NCBI GenBank assembly: GCA_041641375.1
Contig: JBEPYM010000124.1
Location: 1 to 11,054 of the forward strand
DNA: 11,054 nt
Source: Paenibacillus_AK sp041641375
GTDB taxonomy: Bacteria > Bacillota > Bacilli > Paenibacillales > YIM-B00363
Direction: 5' to 3'
The translations under genes were made by a program, and so were the position numbers. Positions within the stretch are counted from its first letter, which is position 1. Every line of letters begins with the position of its first letter. Below, in pieces: positions 7,096 to 11,054 of the stretch. Below the pieces are notes generated by a model, which saw only the letters and a program-made list of their open reading frames with translations, ran no database searches and was not told the origin of the DNA.

Positions 7096-10000
7096 CACGT
7101 ATCCGCTGCTGCCCGATCAGCAAACGATTTATGTCCGCAGCTTGGCGCGCAAGGAGGAGCAGACGGAGCAGCTGATCTTCCAGTTTAAGGAGAGGCTTGA
7201 AGTCTCAGCGCTCGTTCGAAGCTGGTATGCGGCGATTGAGCGCAGACCGGAGCTTCGCACCGTTCTTCGCCATCGAGGCGGCGAACATCCTTACCACCTG
7301 GTGCTGGATTCGATTCAAGCGGATTATTCGTACCGCCGCATACAAGCAGGCAGCGAAGCGGACTGGAGCGAAGGCTTGCGGCAGCTGGCCGAGGCGGAAC
7401 GCCGCAGGCCGTTCGCGCTTGCCAAGGACAGTCTGGTGCGGCTGGCGATTGCGGAAGCTGCTTCAACTGCCGGAAGCCGGTTTGCTTTGATTTGGACGTA
7501 TCATACGGCCATGTTTGATTTGAACGGAATAAGCCGTCTCATCGAAGGATTCGTCGGGCTGTATTGCAGCTTCTCCGAAGGCGGCGATGTTATCGCACCC
7601 GACCTTCTTGCGGAGCAGTCGCATGCCGACTATGTAAACGGGCTGGCAGCGCGAATCAATACGGAGCGTTCCTCGAAATATTGGAAGGAGCTCCTGGCCG
7701 GCGTGGAACATGTCGCCACCGTCCTGCCCGAAGTGACAAGTGTATCAGCCGAACGGCGTCCTTCGCAGGATAGGTCGAAAGCCTACCAAGAACCGCTTCC
7801 GGCTGATGTGAGCCGGCAATGGATCAGCCTTGCCGACAGCTGCGGCATAACGGCGGATGCCCTCTACGTGACGGCGTGGGGTGCGCTGCTTTGCGCCTAC
7901 AACGGACTTGAGGAAATCGTGTTCGGAGCTATGACGGCAAGCTCTGTTCCGAGTATCGGAGCTGTGCAGCGAATTGTACCGGTTCGTTTGTCCAGCTTAC
8001 AAAGCTTTGAGGAAGCAGCCCGCGACGTACACGAGCAGCTGGCGGCGGCGAGCCATAACGGCGGGCTTACAATCGCGGAGTTGGAGTCCTTCCTGCAGCT
8101 GGGAGGACCGTTGATCAACCAAGTAGTCCGCGTATACAGCCGACATCCCCAGCACGAGCTGTCCCGCACTTGGGGACCGGAATGCTCGTCTTGTTCGTGG
8201 ACTCGGTCGTCCACTTACGCAGCCGAGCTTACCATCTTTATGGACAGCACCCAACGGGCCGTAACGGCAGCAGCGGATGACCGGCACGAGCTGCGGCTTG
8301 AGCTTGGCGGCGCCTCTTGCGAGGTTTCCGAGCTCGAACGGATGGCGGGGCATTACCGCAGGGTGATCGAGCAGCTGGCATATAACCCGGGCGCTCGTCT
8401 TGCTGAAGTGGAGCTGCTGCAGCCGGCGGAGCAGGCGCTGCTGCGTTCGTTCAACGACACGAACGTCTCTTACGATACCGGGCTTTCTTTGCACCGATGG
8501 TTCGAAGCCGAAGCACTGCGAGGAACTGACCGGATCGCGATCATTCACGAACGGGGCACAATGACCTACGGGGAGCTGCGCACCGCTGCTCGAGAGCTTG
8601 CCGAACGGCTGGCGGCCGCAGGGGTGACCGGAGGCGACGTCGTCGGCTTGTACATGGAGCGCTCGCCTGAGCTGGCGGTCGCTACATTGGCTGTAGTTAT
8701 GCTGGGCGCGGTGTTTGTTCCGATCGTTCCGACGCTGCCTGCGGCGAGAATCGAGGCGATGATGACGGAAAGCGGGGTCAAGGCGCTCTGCGCAAGCCGC
8801 CGAACGGCCGCGACGGCGGAACGGCTGCAGCTTTCGGGGCCGCTCCTGACCGTGGACTCAGAGCAGCCCTCCTCGGAAGGCACAGGCTGGGAGCCTCCTG
8901 ATGTGAATGGCGAATCGCCGGCGTATGTGCTGTTTACGTCCGGCTCAACCGGCAAGCCGAAGGGGGTGCTCGTGAAGCACCGCTCTGTTGTGAACGGCTT
9001 GCGGTACGTATTTGAACGATTCCAATATTCCGACCGGGACCGGTTCATCTGGAAAGCGCCGACTACCTTCGTGACTTCCATTTGCGAGCTTTTCTCCGCC
9101 ATCCTGACGGGAGGCTCGTTACTGATTCTTCCTGCCGGACGGGAAAGCGACCTTCCGTTCCTGCTCGATACGATAGAACGGAATCGGGTGACCGTCGCTG
9201 AATTTGTACCGTCCTTGCTTCGCCATTTGCTGCAGGAGCTTGAACGGCGGCCGGAGCAAATCCGGCAGCTTGCCTCACTGCGAATTGCGTATACGAGCGG
9301 AGAGCCGCTTCAGCATCAAGATGCGGAGGTTTTCCGGGAACGCATATATAAATCCGTCGGTACGAAGCTGATCAATACGTACGGGATGACCGAAACCTCC
9401 GTAGACGTCACCGCTTATGACTGTACCGCCTCGTCTTCACACGGACTGCCTTACACGCCGGCAGGCGGCCCCATTGACAATGTGCGCTTTTACATTGTGA
9501 ACCGCTATGACCGCCTGTTGCCGGTCGGCTTGCCCGGCGAGCTGTGCATCAGCGGCGATGCACTCGCCGCCGGGTACATCAACGCACCGGGTGAGCAGCG
9601 GTTTACAGCGAATCCGTTCGAGCCCGGAACACGTATGCTGCGGACCGGGGATCTTGCCGCATGGCTGCCGGACGGGACGATTCGGATCATCGGCAGAATC
9701 GACCGCCAAATCAAAATTCGCGGGCAGCGTGTGGAAGCGGGAGAAGTAGAGCGGCAGCTTGCCGCTCATCCGCAAATTCGCGACGCAGCTGTGACTGCCA
9801 TACGCGCCGCCGCCGGTCCCGACATGAGGCTCGCTGCTTATTATGAAGCCGACCGGGATATGACGGTGGCGGAGCTTCGGAGCTTTCTGGAACGCGTATT
9901 GCCCGAATTTATGATCCCAAGCGTCTACGTCCGGCTGGAGCAGCTCCCGGTCAACGCGAATGGCAAGGTCGACTACCGAGCGCTCCCCGAGCCTGCAGCG

Positions 10001-10984
10001 GCAGCCGCATATACCGGAGCTCCCTTCGAAGCGCCTGCAACGGCGACCGAGCGAAGCATTGCGGCAATCTGGTCGGAATTGCTGGCGCTGGAAGGCGGAG
10101 AGATCGGCCTGCACGATTCGTTCTTTCACCTTGGCGGACATTCTCTGCAGGTCATCACGATGCTCGCTTTGATCAAGGATCGGCTGCTGGTCGATGTGCC
10201 GCTGCAGGAGGTTCTGCATACGTTCACGGTCAAGCGGGTTGCCGAAGTTGTCGACGCGATCAAGGGCTACAACCGTTATGCCAACAAGCCGATCACCCTG
10301 CTGAACAAAAACCGCGACTCGAAGCTGTTTTGTTTTCCGCCGCTCACCGGGTACGGAATCATTTTTAAGGAATTCGCCGCTTTTCTCGACTCGCATGCCC
10401 TGTACGGGTTTGATTTCGTGGCAAGTACCGCCCGTATCGATATGTACCGCAATATGATCGTGCAAATCCAGAAGGAAGGTCCGTACCGGCTGCTCGGCTA
10501 CTCCGCAGGGGGCAATCTGGCGTTCGAGGTGGCGAAGTCGCTCGAGGAGCGCGGCTACGAGGTGAGCGACCTGCTGCTGCTCAATTCCCAGTGCAAAATC
10601 AAGCCGATTGTGCGGACAGAGGAGCAAGTAGGCCGCCAAATTGAGCGTCTGTTTGAGGAAATTTCACGTAAGGCGACCGAATTTACCGCGAACGAATTTG
10701 TAAAGAACGTCATTCGCAAGACAATGCTCGGCTTTCTCGAATATGAGAGCGAGCTCGTGAACGAAGGTACGGTACAGGCGCATATCCATTGGATTGGATC
10801 GGAAGCCGGGGATGGCGGCGAGGATGGGGATGGCGCTGAAGGTGTGTACGTTCCGTGGAAAGACTGCTCGGCGGGCGCATATTCGGAATATGCGGGGAAC
10901 GGCGCGCATTTTGATATGCTGCAGGGTGAAGCGGTGCGCGGCAATGCGAGCCTCGTCATGTCGATTTTGAAAAAGGAAAGGTGA
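7088..10984 (+). CDS. Single-module NRPS: C-A-PCP-TE
   Basis: A 1298-residue synthetase. Condensation domain, about residues 5-440: ERRPELRTVL matches motif C2, but C3 reads HTAMFDL (139-145) rather than HHxxxDG and the C5 Asn is Arg295. Adenylation domain, about 466-969: TSGSTGKPKG (617-626), NTYGMTE (763-769), RTGDLAAWLPDG, and Lys960 in NGKVDYR. Aligning it by eye to GrsA gives the ten-residue code V-T-C-E-Y-S-T-V-D-K; Val662 replaces the Asp that binds alpha-amines, while Glu705 and Asp773 recall ornithine codes. PCP: Ser1019 in GGHS. Thioesterase, about 1067-1298: GYSAGG with Ser1139 and His1274, but Asn1166 where SrfA-C thioesterase has its catalytic Asp. The start overlaps the dehydrogenase stop by 8 bases (ATGGCTGA). 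It probably activates an omega-amino acid made by the two preceding enzymes and releases or transfers it by the thioesterase (inference). The domain calls are firm, the substrate is not. Confidence 0.94.
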   Translation: MADTYPLLPDQQTIYVRSLARKEEQTEQLIFQFKERLEVSALVRSWYAAIERRPELRTVLRHRGGEHPYHLVLDSIQADYSYRRIQAGSEADWSEGLRQLAEAERRRPFALAKDSLVRLAIAEAASTAGSRFALIWTYHTAMFDLNGISRLIEGFVGLYCSFSEGGDVIAPDLLAEQSHADYVNGLAARINTERSSKYWKELLAGVEHVATVLPEVTSVSAERRPSQDRSKAYQEPLPADVSRQWISLADSCGITADALYVTAWGALLCAYNGLEEIVFGAMTASSVPSIGAVQRIVPVRLSSLQSFEEAARDVHEQLAAASHNGGLTIAELESFLQLGGPLINQVVRVYSRHPQHELSRTWGPECSSCSWTRSSTYAAELTIFMDSTQRAVTAAADDRHELRLELGGASCEVSELERMAGHYRRVIEQLAYNPGARLAEVELLQPAEQALLRSFNDTNVSYDTGLSLHRWFEAEALRGTDRIAIIHERGTMTYGELRTAARELAERLAAAGVTGGDVVGLYMERSPELAVATLAVVMLGAVFVPIVPTLPAARIEAMMTESGVKALCASRRTAATAERLQLSGPLLTVDSEQPSSEGTGWEPPDVNGESPAYVLFTSGSTGKPKGVLVKHRSVVNGLRYVFERFQYSDRDRFIWKAPTTFVTSICELFSAILTGGSLLILPAGRESDLPFLLDTIERNRVTVAEFVPSLLRHLLQELERRPEQIRQLASLRIAYTSGEPLQHQDAEVFRERIYKSVGTKLINTYGMTETSVDVTAYDCTASSSHGLPYTPAGGPIDNVRFYIVNRYDRLLPVGLPGELCISGDALAAGYINAPGEQRFTANPFEPGTRMLRTGDLAAWLPDGTIRIIGRIDRQIKIRGQRVEAGEVERQLAAHPQIRDAAVTAIRAAAGPDMRLAAYYEADRDMTVAELRSFLERVLPEFMIPSVYVRLEQLPVNANGKVDYRALPEPAAAAAYTGAPFEAPATATERSIAAIWSELLALEGGEIGLHDSFFHLGGHSLQVITMLALIKDRLLVDVPLQEVLHTFTVKRVAEVVDAIKGYNRYANKPITLLNKNRDSKLFCFPPLTGYGIIFKEFAAFLDSHALYGFDFVASTARIDMYRNMIVQIQKEGPYRLLGYSAGGNLAFEVAKSLEERGYEVSDLLLLNSQCKIKPIVRTEEQVGRQIERLFEEISRKATEFTANEFVKNVIRKTMLGFLEYESELVNEGTVQAHIHWIGSEAGDGGEDGDGAEGVYVPWKDCSAGAYSEYAGNGAHFDMLQGEAVRGNASLVMSILKKER
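10808..10841 (+). repeat. Imperfect 18-base in-frame direct repeat in the NRPS thioesterase region
   Basis: GGGGATGGCG occurs at 10808 and again at 10826, exactly 18 bases (six codons) apart. It encodes a Gly/Asp/Glu-rich loop of the form GDGGED-GDGAEG at about residues 1241-1252. It looks like a short tandem duplication that lengthened a loop between the beta-strand IHWIG and the catalytic His. Confidence 0.6.
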
Positions 10985-10990
10985 GCGGGA

Positions 10991-11054
10991 ATGGGGAAAA
11001 GGGACGATTATATCAAGGTGATCAACGGCGAGCAGTGGATTGTGGAAAATCATG
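10991..11054 (+). CDS. Start of an unidentified downstream gene (3' partial)
   Basis: An ATG at 10991 opens a frame to the window edge, 21 full codons beginning MGKRDDYIKVINGEQWIVEN. AAAGGTGA (10977-10984), overlapping the NRPS stop, sits six bases upstream, so this is very likely the next cistron of the same operon. The visible residues are too few to assign a family. A GTG at 10981 in another frame is also open to the window edge, but it lies within the putative ribosome binding site and encodes an Arg/Gly-rich stretch, so I prefer the ATG. Confidence 0.7.
   Translation, partial: MGKRDDYIKVINGEQWIVENH

Noticed and set aside
9437..10639. 400-codon open frame on the minus strand
   Set aside because: It is antisense to the adenylation, PCP and thioesterase regions, where motifs are unambiguous on the plus strand. 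The translation has no family signature and is His/Arg/Cys-rich, as shadow frames are.

Overview
The window is a dense, single-strand (+) biosynthetic operon. Its moderately high GC, strong AGGAGG-type ribosome binding sites and Bacillus-type protein signatures suggest a Firmicute of the Paenibacillus/Brevibacillus/Cohnella kind. This is inference, because no rRNA or other taxonomic marker is present. Eight genes fill almost all of it. Gaps are 1 to 33 bases and three junctions overlap, so no stretch over 300 bases lacks a gene, and I see no internal terminator, tRNA, CRISPR array or insertion sequence.

Layout: (1) 2-1921, the 3' part of an NHLP/NHLM-type peptide-export ABC transporter (permease plus ATPase); its N-terminus lies outside the window. 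(2) 1955-2860, a tandem GNAT acyltransferase with a TTG start. (3) 2862-3137, a free-standing acyl carrier protein. (4) 3140-4297, an unrecognised protein carrying a thermolysin-like (gluzin) zinc signature. (5) 4284-5630, a PatA-like putrescine/diamine aminotransferase. (6) 5623-7095, an aminoaldehyde/betaine-aldehyde-type dehydrogenase. (7) 7088-10984, a one-module NRPS of order C-A-PCP-TE. (8) 10991-11054, the first codons of an unidentified gene.

How they may work together (inference): the aminotransferase and dehydrogenase together would convert a diamine such as putrescine to an omega-amino acid such as 4-aminobutyrate. The NRPS adenylation domain lacks the Asp that normally binds an alpha-amino group, but has the Glu and Asp seen in ornithine-type pockets. 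It therefore looks suited to an amino acid whose amine is at the far end. The free ACP could be the upstream acyl donor for the condensation domain or the acyl donor for the GNAT. The exporter is of the family usually dedicated to NHLP/Nif11-leader ribosomal peptides, so the locus may be a hybrid that joins an acyl or omega-aminoacyl unit to a ribosomal peptide. No precursor peptide is visible here.

The NRPS is unusual at several active sites: the condensation motif reads HTxxxDL instead of HHxxxDG, the adenylation Asp235 equivalent is Val, and the thioesterase triad Asp is Asn. Together with the unassigned zinc-hydrolase-like protein, these make the cluster worth following up.
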